Shown here in pieces: positions 15,624 through 23,197 of a stretch of DNA of 64,000 bases. The DNA comes from Fen-1258 sp964449775. Lineage in GTDB: Bacteria; Bacteroidota; Ignavibacteria; Ignavibacteriales; Melioribacteraceae. Within the stretch, counting starts at the first letter, position 1. Each line of letters starts with the position of its first letter. A program made the translations under genes and the position numbers. The notes beneath the pieces were generated by a model, which saw only the letters and a list, made by a program, of their open reading frames with translations, was not told where the DNA came from and searched no databases. The stretch spans positions 62,001-126,000 of the forward strand of contig CAYVBQ010000001.1 in assembly GCA_964449775.1 (NCBI GenBank). The letters are read 5' to 3'.

Positions 15624-16754
15624 ATGAAAATAACCAAATACGTTTTGATAGTAATAATTTTAGTTTTCACTTCCGTGCAAGTTTTTTCGCTACCACGGTT
15701 TGCCTTACGTTATAAAGATAAATGCAGCAGCTGTCACATAAATCCTACCGGCGGTGAGATGCGAAATGAAAATGGTTTCTTCTTCGGTAAAAATGTTATA
15801 AGTATGATCTCTCCGCGCGATAAAGAGTTTCCGATCTCGCCTAAACTTTCAAATAATGTTTCATTTGGTTTCGATTACCGTTCTCAATTTTTGTATTCAC
15901 AGGAAAAGAAGAGAACAGATTTTCAGGACATGACCGGCTCTATCTATCTCAATGCGGCAGTAGCAGAGAAAATTGATATTACAGCACGCTATGATTTTGT
16001 CTGGTCACTTTGGGAAGCTTACGCCACCGCAAATATTTTACCTAACGATAGTTATATAAAGGTCGGTTCGTTCGTACCATATTATGGAATACGCTTAGAT
16101 GATCATACTTCTTACACACGAGGTGGAGATTTTGGTTTACTGTTTTCTAAAGGTACTGTTCAAGGATTGATCTATAGTCCGCTCTATCTAGAAACAGGAA
16201 TTGAATTAGGCGCCAACTTTTCTGATATAGCTTCATTAACTGCAAGTGTAGGAAGAAGCAAATCAAACTCGACTTTAGCTGTTGATCCCACATGGACGGC
16301 ACGGTTTGAGTTGACTCCTTCTATTGATAAAGTTGGTTTATTATTCGGCGGTTCATTTGCTTCAACCAAAACAAAAACATTTGATCGGTTAAGCGGAAAT
16401 CTTTCTTATCTGCCCACTCAGCTTTACGGAGGGTTTGCAGGAATTGGCGTCAATCGGTTTAGTCTAATGGGCGAATATGATATCGCGAGCGATTATGTTG
16501 CTTCGGGAACAAAATCAAGCGCAATGATGATCGAAGCAGCTTATCAATTAACTGTTGGATTAGAAGCGGTTGTGCGTTACGATCGTTTCGATCCGAATAC
16601 AGATAAAAGTAAAGATGAACATTCTCATTTAGTTCTTGGATTTGAATTTTATCCTTACAGTTTTGTTGAAGTACGTCCGCAGTATAGAATGAATCTGGAA
16701 GATCCGGGTGTTGATAATGACGCCTTTGTATTGCAGTTTCATTTTTGGTATTGA
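15624..16754 (+). CDS. c-haem domain fused to an outer-membrane beta-barrel
   Basis: A 376-residue protein. A signal peptide (MKITKYVLIVIILVFTSVQVFS) leads into a c-type haem motif CSSCH at 34-38, followed by INPTGGEMRNENG, then about 310 residues with the alternating pattern and aromatic girdle of an outer-membrane barrel (FGFDYRSQFLYS, IDITARYDFVWSL, VGSFVPYYGI, LVLGFEFYPYSFVEVRPQYRM) ending in the aromatic strand FVLQFHFWY. The start at 15624 follows TTGAGGAC; an upstream in-frame ATG at 15561 lies in repeat DNA. A single chain that carries its own haem at the mouth of a barrel could conduct electrons across the outer membrane, as porin-cytochrome complexes do with separate chains. That role is inference. 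It shares the CxxCHxxPxGGxxRNxxG motif with the preceding gene's product. Confidence 0.78.
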   Translation: MKITKYVLIVIILVFTSVQVFSLPRFALRYKDKCSSCHINPTGGEMRNENGFFFGKNVISMISPRDKEFPISPKLSNNVSFGFDYRSQFLYSQEKKRTDFQDMTGSIYLNAAVAEKIDITARYDFVWSLWEAYATANILPNDSYIKVGSFVPYYGIRLDDHTSYTRGGDFGLLFSKGTVQGLIYSPLYLETGIELGANFSDIASLTASVGRSKSNSTLAVDPTWTARFELTPSIDKVGLLFGGSFASTKTKTFDRLSGNLSYLPTQLYGGFAGIGVNRFSLMGEYDIASDYVASGTKSSAMMIEAAYQLTVGLEAVVRYDRFDPNTDKSKDEHSHLVLGFEFYPYSFVEVRPQYRMNLEDPGVDNDAFVLQFHFWY

Positions 16755-16818
16755 TGAGTAGTGAACAGTTAATAGTAAGGCGACCAATTTAGATTGCCTT
16801 TCCCTCTTCCCTTTCACG

Positions 16819-16912
16819 TTATTCTTCGTCCGTTAATCCGTACAATTCATAAACAAGCTGGTCTATTTGCCGGTTTATTGTGTTGTATTGTTTCTGTGTA
16901 GGAAATGGTGCG
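16819..16912 (-). pseudogene. duplicated 3' tail of a restriction-modification gene
   Basis: Read on the reverse strand this encodes TINRQIDQLVYELYGLTDEE then a stop, which matches the last residues of the restriction-modification protein at 19182 (INRQIDALVYELYGLTEEE). No start or body of the gene is present, so it is a detached tail. Confidence 0.8.
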
Positions 16913-16948
16913 TGACAACCGGGAATAGTTGTTTCTAAATATTGTTCT

Positions 16949-17043
16949 GACCTCCCCTTGTATTCCCCTCCTTAAAAAAAGGAGGGGAATTTAAAACATC
17001 CCCCTCCTCATTTTGAGGAGGGGGAATTAAAGGGGGTGGTCAG
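16949..17043. repeat. repeat flanking the DUF559 gene, downstream side
   Basis: Contains CTTGTATTCCCCTCCTTAA, AAGGAGGGGAA, CCCCCTCCTCA and GAGGAGGGGGAATTAAAG, ending in GGGGGTGGTCAG: nested hairpins built from TTCCCCTCCTT units. A longer version of the same block flanks the other side of the DUF559 gene (17447..17619). Confidence 0.85.
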
Positions 17044-17064
17044 CTTCCCTCTACAATTTTTATT

Positions 17065-17427
17065 TTAATCTTTTTTAAATTTTTCTATTATTTTTTTAAC
17101 AACATTATCTCTGTAGAATAAAACGTCTGTGTTCTTAAATCGAATAACCGTTATTTTTAGATTATTCAAGAATTCGGTTCGTTTTTGGTCATGCTCTTTT
17201 TGTTCATCATGCTCGTGATGCCCGCCATCTAATTCTATTGCTAATCTTTCTTCCGGACAATAAAAATCTAATATATAATTGCCTACGCTATGTTGTCTTC
17301 TAAATTTTCTTCCAGCTAATTGGTTGTTTCTCAGTTCGTACCAAAGTATTTTTTCTGCCTGTGTGGCATTGTTTCTTAACTGCTTCCTTTGGGTGATTAG
17401 TACTTTTTTGTTATGGAGCCTGGGCAT
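17065..17427 (-). CDS. DUF559 endonuclease-like protein
   Basis: A 120-residue protein of the DUF559 family, which has a fold of the very-short-patch-repair/restriction endonuclease type. Signature parts are QLRNNATQAEKILWYELRN (about 16-34), GRKFRRQHSVGNYILDFYC (39-57) and the presumed active-site segment LAIELDGGHHE (62-72, with D54, E65 and D67), then VIRFKNTDV. Biochemical function is not known to me. It is bracketed on both sides by the same GGTCAG / TTCCCCTCCTT repeat block and, just past its stop codon, by a fragment of the restriction-gene tail. This suggests it travels as a cassette. Confidence 0.85.
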   Translation of the reverse strand: MPRLHNKKVLITQRKQLRNNATQAEKILWYELRNNQLAGRKFRRQHSVGNYILDFYCPEERLAIELDGGHHEHDEQKEHDQKRTEFLNNLKITVIRFKNTDVLFYRDNVVKKIIEKFKKD

Positions 17428-17446
17428 AGTTGTTTCCTTACATTGC

Positions 17447-17619
17447 TTTTGACCACCCCTTGTATTCCCCTCCTTAAAAAAAGGAGGGGAAGAATTTCAA
17501 AAAACATCCCCATCTTAAAAAAGAGGGGAGGATTTTAAAAACATCCACCGCCATCAAAAGAGGGAAAAATTTAAAACATCCCCCTCCTCAGTTTGAGGAG
17601 GGGGAATTGAAGGGGGTGG
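17447..17619. repeat. repeat flanking the DUF559 gene, upstream side
   Basis: Begins TTTTGACCACCCCTTGTATTC and ends GGGGAATTGAAGGGGGTGGTCA, so it has GACCACC/GGTGGTC inverted ends with several TTCCCCTCCTT-type hairpins within. It matches 16949..17043 but is longer, as if a unit had been duplicated. Confidence 0.85.
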
Positions 17620-17715
17620 TCAGATACCTTCTACAATTTTTATTTCTTCTTCGGTTAATCCACACAATTCATAAACAAGCCGGTCTATTTGTTTGTCTAT
17701 TGTGTTGCATTATTT
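17620..17715 (-). pseudogene. second duplicated tail of a restriction-modification gene
   Basis: Read on the reverse strand this gives NTIDKQIDRLVYELCGLTEEEIKIVEGI and a stop, again matching the C-terminus of the protein at 19182 (NRQIDALVYELYGLTEEEIKIIEG). It ends exactly where the GGTCAG repeat begins. A third scrap of the same tail (encoding KIKIVEG) lies at 17043..17066, next to the DUF559 stop codon. Confidence 0.8.
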
Positions 17716-17768
17716 CAGTGTCGCCGAATAGTCTTGATAACAGAGAGCGAAGTATGAGAATTTTTTAC

Positions 17769-19073
17769 TCAATGTATATCTAATTTATTTTTTATCACTT
17801 TATCTATTTCGGATTTGGATAATATTTCATGCAGAATTTCGGTCATAGTCCTTTTTGCTAAATCCAAAATATAATCCAACGTGATAATTTTCTTTATAAC
17901 ATCTTCTTTAGTTATCTCTGATAAGCTATCACCATGAAGATTTGGATTTCTTTCATTATAAAACTCATCACAGAAATAATTGATGAAATTTATGTCTAAT
18001 AAATCTTTCATTGATGTATTCTTAAAAAGATTACCAACAGATTTATATAGTTCGTTGCCATCAATTGAAATTAGATATTTACAACTACTGTTAGTAAATA
18101 ATTGGAATCTTTTTTTATGCAATACTATAGAGAATTTCCAAATGATTCCTTCAATTACTGGGTATAATGTTAAAAGTGAGCTTATATATTTTTCTTCCTT
18201 AAAACACTGAATGGCTTCATAAATTGCTTTTTTAAATGGTTGAACAATATTTAGTGGTGTCAAATTTAGATAGGGATTATCTAGTACTTCAAATAACGAT
18301 TTAAAATCTTCGTCGATATAAGAATCACCAATTATTTTAGTTAAATCATGGCCATTTCTATAATAATAAAAAATAGTTTTTGCTAGAGTGACAGGAATAT
18401 GGTTGATAAACCACTTTAAAGGAAATGATTTCCAACTTTGGAAATTATTAAAGTAACTCGACAATTGATGTTCGGGGCGAAGTATTGAAAAAGCAATACA
18501 TTCTAGAATGTCTCTATGATTTGTTTCAACACTCAAAACATTATCAGTAAGTTCATTTAAATAAAGATTTTGTTCATAAAACAATATATCTGTTTCAATC
18601 AGCTTAAAGTGCTCACGAAGAGAATAATCTGCTTTTGCAAGACAAGAAGAAAATAATTTTTCGGCCTTTTCATTTTTAGTTTTATAAAGCTGTTTATAAT
18701 TTGGCCACTGTTTTTCAAGTATTTTGTGTTTTATTCTACCACGTTTGATTTTTAATATTTTATTAAGCTTTTGGAGATTTATTTTATAAATATCTATAAC
18801 CTTTGGATTTATTTTACGAGCAGATTTTGAATCACTTAATAATTTATAAAGCTCAATAAAGTCTTTCTCCTTTCGAAGTTCGATTAATTCATTTTCTTCG
18901 ACATGCGATAAGAAAGAGACACTATTGACTAATGTTATAATCGTATCTGGATTTAATTCATTAACTAAATTCTCTTTTTTAGTCTCGAATACATAATCTT
19001 TTAATATGGCTGTAATGTTTTTTTTATCTGCTTCGGTTAGATTTTTTATTATTTCAAAAGATTCTTCGTTCAT
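17769..19073 (-). CDS. unknown protein with C-terminal HEPN-type motif
   Basis: A 434-residue protein I do not recognise as a whole. It is mostly helical and lysine-rich. Near the end it has NERNPNLHGDS (373-383), which matches the R-x4-H motif (R375, H380) of HEPN domains as found in Apea-like HEPN proteins; the preceding segment SSLLTLYPVIEGIIWKFSIVL (298-318) fits the first HEPN helix. HEPN proteins are often RNases in toxin-antitoxin or phage-defence systems. It lies just downstream of a restriction-modification gene and is followed by a fragment of that gene's tail, so it may be a defence cargo gene. It is more AT-rich than its neighbours. Function is inferred from motif and context only. 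Confidence 0.6.
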   Translation of the reverse strand: MNEESFEIIKNLTEADKKNITAILKDYVFETKKENLVNELNPDTIITLVNSVSFLSHVEENELIELRKEKDFIELYKLLSDSKSARKINPKVIDIYKINLQKLNKILKIKRGRIKHKILEKQWPNYKQLYKTKNEKAEKLFSSCLAKADYSLREHFKLIETDILFYEQNLYLNELTDNVLSVETNHRDILECIAFSILRPEHQLSSYFNNFQSWKSFPLKWFINHIPVTLAKTIFYYYRNGHDLTKIIGDSYIDEDFKSLFEVLDNPYLNLTPLNIVQPFKKAIYEAIQCFKEEKYISSLLTLYPVIEGIIWKFSIVLHKKRFQLFTNSSCKYLISIDGNELYKSVGNLFKNTSMKDLLDINFINYFCDEFYNERNPNLHGDSLSEITKEDVIKKIITLDYILDLAKRTMTEILHEILSKSEIDKVIKNKLDIH

Positions 19074-19181
19074 ATGTGTAACAGCCTAATAGCCTGTTGT
19101 ATTAAATAAAGCTAACTACTGAGTTCTCATTAATATTTTACACTACTATTACTAAATAACCTATAAGAACCAAGCTAATTT

Positions 19182-22106
19182 TTATTTCCCTTCTATAATT
19201 TTTATTTCTTCTTCGGTTAATCCGTACAGTTCATAAACAAGCGCGTCTATTTGCCGGTTTATTATAGAACATTTCTTTTCGAGATATTCTTTTTCGTTTT
19301 CGGTTTTGGCGTCTTGCATAGATTTCTTTGATTCGATGATTTGTGTAACAAGGTTTTCAATTTTCATCTTTGATTGTTCAGTTAATAGTGGTAAAGGAAA
19401 TTGAAGAATATCCCTGATCATTATTTGTGGAAATGTGTCCTCTGATGATATTTGAAACTTATTAATGTAGTACCAACCAATTAACTTTGAATTCAATATT
19501 GCAAGCAACGACTTATATGAAAAAGTAGAATCCTTTTCTAGCTTAAGGATGAATAATAAAGTATTACAATACGATGTATCGTTGACATAAGTGGCTATTA
19601 ACGTTTTACCTACGATTTTTCTTAATAGTATTTTTTCACCAATAAAGTTCTTTGGTTCTCTTGGCGCGGCGATCCATTTGCCATACTTAATCCAGTTATT
19701 ATTCGACCAAAGAATTTGATACCTCCCTATATGTTTTCCATCATAGAGTGGTGACCAATTCTCATCTTCTCGTCTCAACGAAGTAAATGGTTTTTCATCT
19801 CTAACTTTAGCGGTTTGTGGCGGATTTCCTTTCCCAACCTCATAAGCCTTTACTCCCGAATACATTTCCGCAATCGAATTTATCTTTAACGCATGATTGT
19901 CAATCACATCTAAAAGTTTTGCTTTATTGCTGTCTAAGCGTACATTAAAATTATCTTGTTGATACCACAATTCAGTTGGGATTGTAAATTCTCTTTCGGG
20001 GTTTTCTAATAAATTTATTTTCATCCTTTTATTAAACTGCTTAATTGTAACGCTCGATTGATGATAATTATCAATGGGACTTTCCTTTTGAGTAATTAAT
20101 AAAGTAGTATCTACCACTGCTTTTGTAAAAATGTTATTCGGTAAGATCACTATTTCTTTCAATGAAGAATTCGTTAATAGGAAATCACGCAATGATTTTG
20201 TGAAACCAAGATTGAGATACGTATCTGGAATTATATAACCAAGCATTCCTCTTGTCTTAAGTTGATTAAGTGCTTTCTCAGTAAATAAAATATAACTTTC
20301 GCCACCTAAAGAAAACGATTTATAATTCTGTTTAAAGTAGCTTAATGTAGTGTCGCATAATTTAGCTCCATATGGCGGGTTTCCAACAATTGCATCAAAG
20401 CCACCTTTACACATCACTTCCGGAAAAGCATCTTCAAAATTCATCGGCTTCAGTTTTAGTTCATCCACCTCTTGTAAAGACGAGGCATGCCTCGTCTCTA
20501 CAGAATTAAATAGATTGGATTCGAGAATATCTGTACCTATCAAAGAATTTCCGCACACAATATTATTATTCAAATTCGGCAGCAACTGCTCTTTGAACAT
20601 CACCCATGTATCTTGTGCTGTTGCCGTGGTTTCATCTTCCAACAACTTTAAATAAAGAGAAAGTTGAGTTACCTCTACCGCTTGATGATCTAAATCCACT
20701 CCGTAGATATTATTGGTAAGAATCTTTTGTTTTTGTTTTAACGAAAGAACCCATTTGCCGTCTTGAAAATAACATCCGTCTTTCTTTGCTTGTTCCGGAT
20801 TATCTTGATACCATTTTCTATGATGCTCTAAAAGACGATCAAACACAGTGATCAAAAAAGAACCGCTTCCGCAGGAAATATCTGCAAACCTTAAACCCGA
20901 TATTTCTTTTGGAGTTTTTCCTTCTATCAATTTTCCTACTGTATTATCAACTATGTAATTAACTATATACTGAGGAGTGTAATAAACACCGCCGGCTTTT
21001 CTAACTTCCGGTTTCTCTTCAATTCTAACACGTTTATCAGTTGCAATTACAACTTTACCAAGAAATCTTTCGTAGATAGAGCCAAGAATGTGAATTGGTA
21101 TAATATCAAAGTTATAAGGCGAGTTAAGATGAGCAAGTCCTTCACAAATTAAAGAAAATGTTTTGTCGTCAGGTTCAATAAGGTTATCGCTATCAATGGA
21201 GTGCTTCTTGAAAACAACTCCGTTATACTTTGCATCTAATTTTCTGGATGCGATCTTAAAATCTTTCCATGCAGTTTTAGAATTTGCAAACTCGCTAACG
21301 TAATGATCCGGTTCAATTTGTTTGTCTTCCAAAAATCTAATGAACACCAAGCGGTCAATCATTCTTTGCGTCATTTCAGTCAGCGGTTCACTCTCTAAGT
21401 GAGGATTAGCTTTCTTAAATGCTTTAGCAAGTGAATCTCTTATCTCATCAAGTTCCTCTAAAAATGCTTCATCTATTGATTGATAAATTCCTCTGTGAGT
21501 CCCTTTCTGAATAGCTTTACCTTTTGGTTTAGGTAAACTTTCTGCAAACTTTTCTAAAGAATTATTTGCAACTGCTTCTCTGCTTAATAGCCAATAGATT
21601 TCAGAAAATTTCTCTTCGTTCAAAAAATCCGAATAGTGATATTGTTTTACTTTGTAATTAAGAATGGAAGAAATATCCGGTTTGATTCTGCAATCAAGAA
21701 TGTGAATCTCTTCAAAATCGGTAAGAAAAGTTATTTGTGTTCCGGCGTTCCAGCCATAACGGATGCTTTGAAAATAATTATCTGCATTAGAAAGATTTCT
21801 GGAAGGTTTCTTTGCTTCAACGTAAAACTTAACATCTCTAAAGTTAGGAGCTAAATGGAATGCATAATCAGCTCTCTTCTGTTGTTTACCAACATAAACA
21901 CCCTTCTCAATTTTAACTTCCTGTTCATACGGATTCTTTTGTTCATCGTGATAAACGTCCCACCCTAAAGCATAAAAGAATTTATCAATAAAATCTTTTC
22001 TAACATCTGCTTCGGAATAATCTGGAGAAAGGAATTTGGATTCATTGGCTATGAAATCTTTAACAAGGTTAGAAACGTTTTGAAAAGCCATCTGTTGGTT
22101 AGTCAA
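19182..22106 (-). CDS. type IIG-like restriction-modification enzyme (Eco57I family)
   Basis: A 974-residue single-chain restriction enzyme and adenine methyltransferase. An N-terminal nuclease-like part has KRADYAFHLAP and FYVEAKKPSRN (D80, E97, K99), the D...ExK pattern. The methyltransferase core carries GVYYTPQYIVNYIVDNTVG (373-391), the SAM-binding FADISCGSGSFLI (407-419), GVDLDHQAVEVTQLSLYLKL and the catalytic NPPY (576-579). The C-terminal 350 residues are the target-recognition region (SPLYDGKHIGRYQILW, GEKILLRKIVGKTLIATYVND) ending INRQIDALVYELYGLTEEE. A 30-base palindromic repeat sits in frame at residues 535-544, yet the frame stays open. Copies of its 3' tail lie downstream, around the DUF559 gene. 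The recognition sequence cannot be predicted. Confidence 0.9.
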   Translation of the reverse strand: MTNQQMAFQNVSNLVKDFIANESKFLSPDYSEADVRKDFIDKFFYALGWDVYHDEQKNPYEQEVKIEKGVYVGKQQKRADYAFHLAPNFRDVKFYVEAKKPSRNLSNADNYFQSIRYGWNAGTQITFLTDFEEIHILDCRIKPDISSILNYKVKQYHYSDFLNEEKFSEIYWLLSREAVANNSLEKFAESLPKPKGKAIQKGTHRGIYQSIDEAFLEELDEIRDSLAKAFKKANPHLESEPLTEMTQRMIDRLVFIRFLEDKQIEPDHYVSEFANSKTAWKDFKIASRKLDAKYNGVVFKKHSIDSDNLIEPDDKTFSLICEGLAHLNSPYNFDIIPIHILGSIYERFLGKVVIATDKRVRIEEKPEVRKAGGVYYTPQYIVNYIVDNTVGKLIEGKTPKEISGLRFADISCGSGSFLITVFDRLLEHHRKWYQDNPEQAKKDGCYFQDGKWVLSLKQKQKILTNNIYGVDLDHQAVEVTQLSLYLKLLEDETTATAQDTWVMFKEQLLPNLNNNIVCGNSLIGTDILESNLFNSVETRHASSLQEVDELKLKPMNFEDAFPEVMCKGGFDAIVGNPPYGAKLCDTTLSYFKQNYKSFSLGGESYILFTEKALNQLKTRGMLGYIIPDTYLNLGFTKSLRDFLLTNSSLKEIVILPNNIFTKAVVDTTLLITQKESPIDNYHQSSVTIKQFNKRMKINLLENPEREFTIPTELWYQQDNFNVRLDSNKAKLLDVIDNHALKINSIAEMYSGVKAYEVGKGNPPQTAKVRDEKPFTSLRREDENWSPLYDGKHIGRYQILWSNNNWIKYGKWIAAPREPKNFIGEKILLRKIVGKTLIATYVNDTSYCNTLLFILKLEKDSTFSYKSLLAILNSKLIGWYYINKFQISSEDTFPQIMIRDILQFPLPLLTEQSKMKIENLVTQIIESKKSMQDAKTENEKEYLEKKCSIINRQIDALVYELYGLTEEEIKIIEGK
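20473..20502. repeat. 30-bp palindromic repeat inside the restriction gene
   Basis: Near-perfect palindrome, left half TGTAAAGACGAGGCA, right half TGCCTCGTCTCTACA, with one mismatched pair. The GTAGAGACGAGGCATGCC type of sequence is a widespread dispersed repeat. Here it is translated, giving about ten residues (VETRHASSLQ) between methyltransferase motifs, without breaking the frame. Confidence 0.85.
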
Positions 22107-22179
22107 GTTTCCCTCAATAAATGCAGTAAGAAAATAATAAAAAAATTTGTTAAATGATTTTATTGCTCACCTTACGCAA

Positions 22180-22330
22180 GAGTGTGTTGCATAACTCATT
22201 CTTCGTGCAACTTCGATCCTTCTTCGTGTAACTTCGTGTAACAAAAAATGCTTTCACGAAGAACCACGAAGGTTTTTTCACGAAGGGACACGAAGTAAAT
22301 CTGAATTTTAGTTCTGCAACAAGCACGCAA
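22180..22330. repeat. CACGAAG-rich repeat region
   Basis: Between the restriction gene and the hepT remnant lie repeated CTTCGTG / CACGAAG words (CTTCGTGTAACTTCGTGTAAC, TCACGAAGAACCACGAAGG, CACGAAGGGACACGAAG). Small open frames here are composed of repeat only. No gene seen. Confidence 0.65.
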
Positions 22331-22331
22331 G

Positions 22332-22526
22332 TCAAGGATTTTCCCGAGTATTGCTTTGTGTCCATGAGTGTTTGAATAGATTCCCTCTAAAAGCATGCGG
22401 GAATGACGCCGCAAGCGGCGGGGAATTCAACCCGAGGAGATTAAATCCTTTTACAAAATCAATGCCTTTGGTGGCGAAATCTAACATATCTTGAAGATAG
22501 ACTGTATAATCCCTTCTACCATTCAT
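22332..22526 (-). pseudogene. truncated HepT-like (DUF86) toxin
   Basis: The frame opens MNGRRDYTVYLQDMLDFATK and continues to FVKGF, which matches the N-terminus of HepT/DUF86 HEPN-type RNase toxins. After about 29 codons it runs into repeat DNA (GCCGCAAGCGGCGGG hairpin and a CATGCGGGAATGAC unit), and the rest of the toxin, including the catalytic R-x4-H-x-Y region, is missing. Its ATG overlaps the mntA stop codon, the normal gene arrangement of mntA-hepT. The toxin is therefore almost certainly dead and the antitoxin gene is an orphan. Confidence 0.72.
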
Positions 22527-22819
22527 ACTGGGATTGCTTTATTGAGAATTGAGCTTCTGAGGCGTGGGCGAACACTATCCTTCATTACGAGGTCAACTTT
22601 AATACCAATTCTATCTGAAAGAAAATTTTCCAATTCAATGAACTGAATCAAGGTCGGAGTTTTAGAAAAAATTACAAGCAAATCTAAATCGCTATTTGGT
22701 TTCTGCTCTTTTCTAATGTATGAGCCAAATATTTCTAAAGTTTTAACGTTATATTCTTTTTGCAAAGTCGGCAGCAGTGAACGAATGATTAGCAATATTT
22801 GGTTTAAGCTTTTTTTCAT
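22523..22819 (-). CDS. MntA-like nucleotidyltransferase antitoxin
   Basis: A 98-residue minimal nucleotidyltransferase. It shows the polymerase-beta superfamily motif GSYIRKEQKPNSDLDLLV near residues 32-49, with the GSx10DxD metal-binding pattern, and a later strand KVDLVMKDSVRP that supplies the third acidic residue. In working pairs this protein AMPylates the HepT toxin and so silences it. Here the following hepT gene is cut short, so the protein may be neutral or decaying. Confidence 0.85.
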   Translation of the reverse strand: MKKSLNQILLIIRSLLPTLQKEYNVKTLEIFGSYIRKEQKPNSDLDLLVIFSKTPTLIQFIELENFLSDRIGIKVDLVMKDSVRPRLRSSILNKAIPV

Positions 22820-22858
22820 AAATATAATAGATTCCCTTTTTTTGTAACTATAATCTAT

Positions 22859-23000
22859 GAGCTCACTCTAAAAAGGTATTTTTAGTATTTGTCATTGCGA
22901 GCGGAGCGAAGCAATCTTCAGAATTTAGTTCAAAAACAATAGATTGCTTCGTCGCTTCGCTCCTCGCAATGACAGAAATAACCTTTTTATAGTAGACTCA
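22859..23000. mobile_element. MITE-like inverted-repeat element, copy 2
   Basis: About 142 bases with the same architecture as 11188..11352: left end GAGCTCACTCTAAAAAGGT, then TGTCATTGCGAGCG; right end the approximate complement (TCGCAATGACAGAAAT, AACCTTTTTATAGTAGACTC). The inner part AGATTGCTTCGTCGCTTCGC also matches copy 1. No coding capacity. It lies between mntA and the Lon-like gene. Confidence 0.75.
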
Positions 23001-23197
23001 TCTATAAAAAAGGAATTACCTAATTCAACTTATTTTGAAGTGAGTGTAAATAGAGTATCGTTACAAATCCGTTTTCTTTTGCCCTCTTTAGAGAATAGTT
23101 CTTGACGGCAATTAACCTCACAAATGATATTTCAATAACATCATTTTTATATTATTTTAGAAACGGATTTCCATCAACTAATCTTAGGAAATTATTT

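Noticed and set aside
16949..17619. CRISPR array in the regularly repeated TTCCCCTCCTT region.
   Set aside because: Units are unequal hairpins without constant spacers; no cas genes nearby.
22150..22414. Two overlapping reverse-strand frames between the restriction gene and mntA.
   Set aside because: They translate CACGAAG-type repeat in two frames; no protein-like composition.
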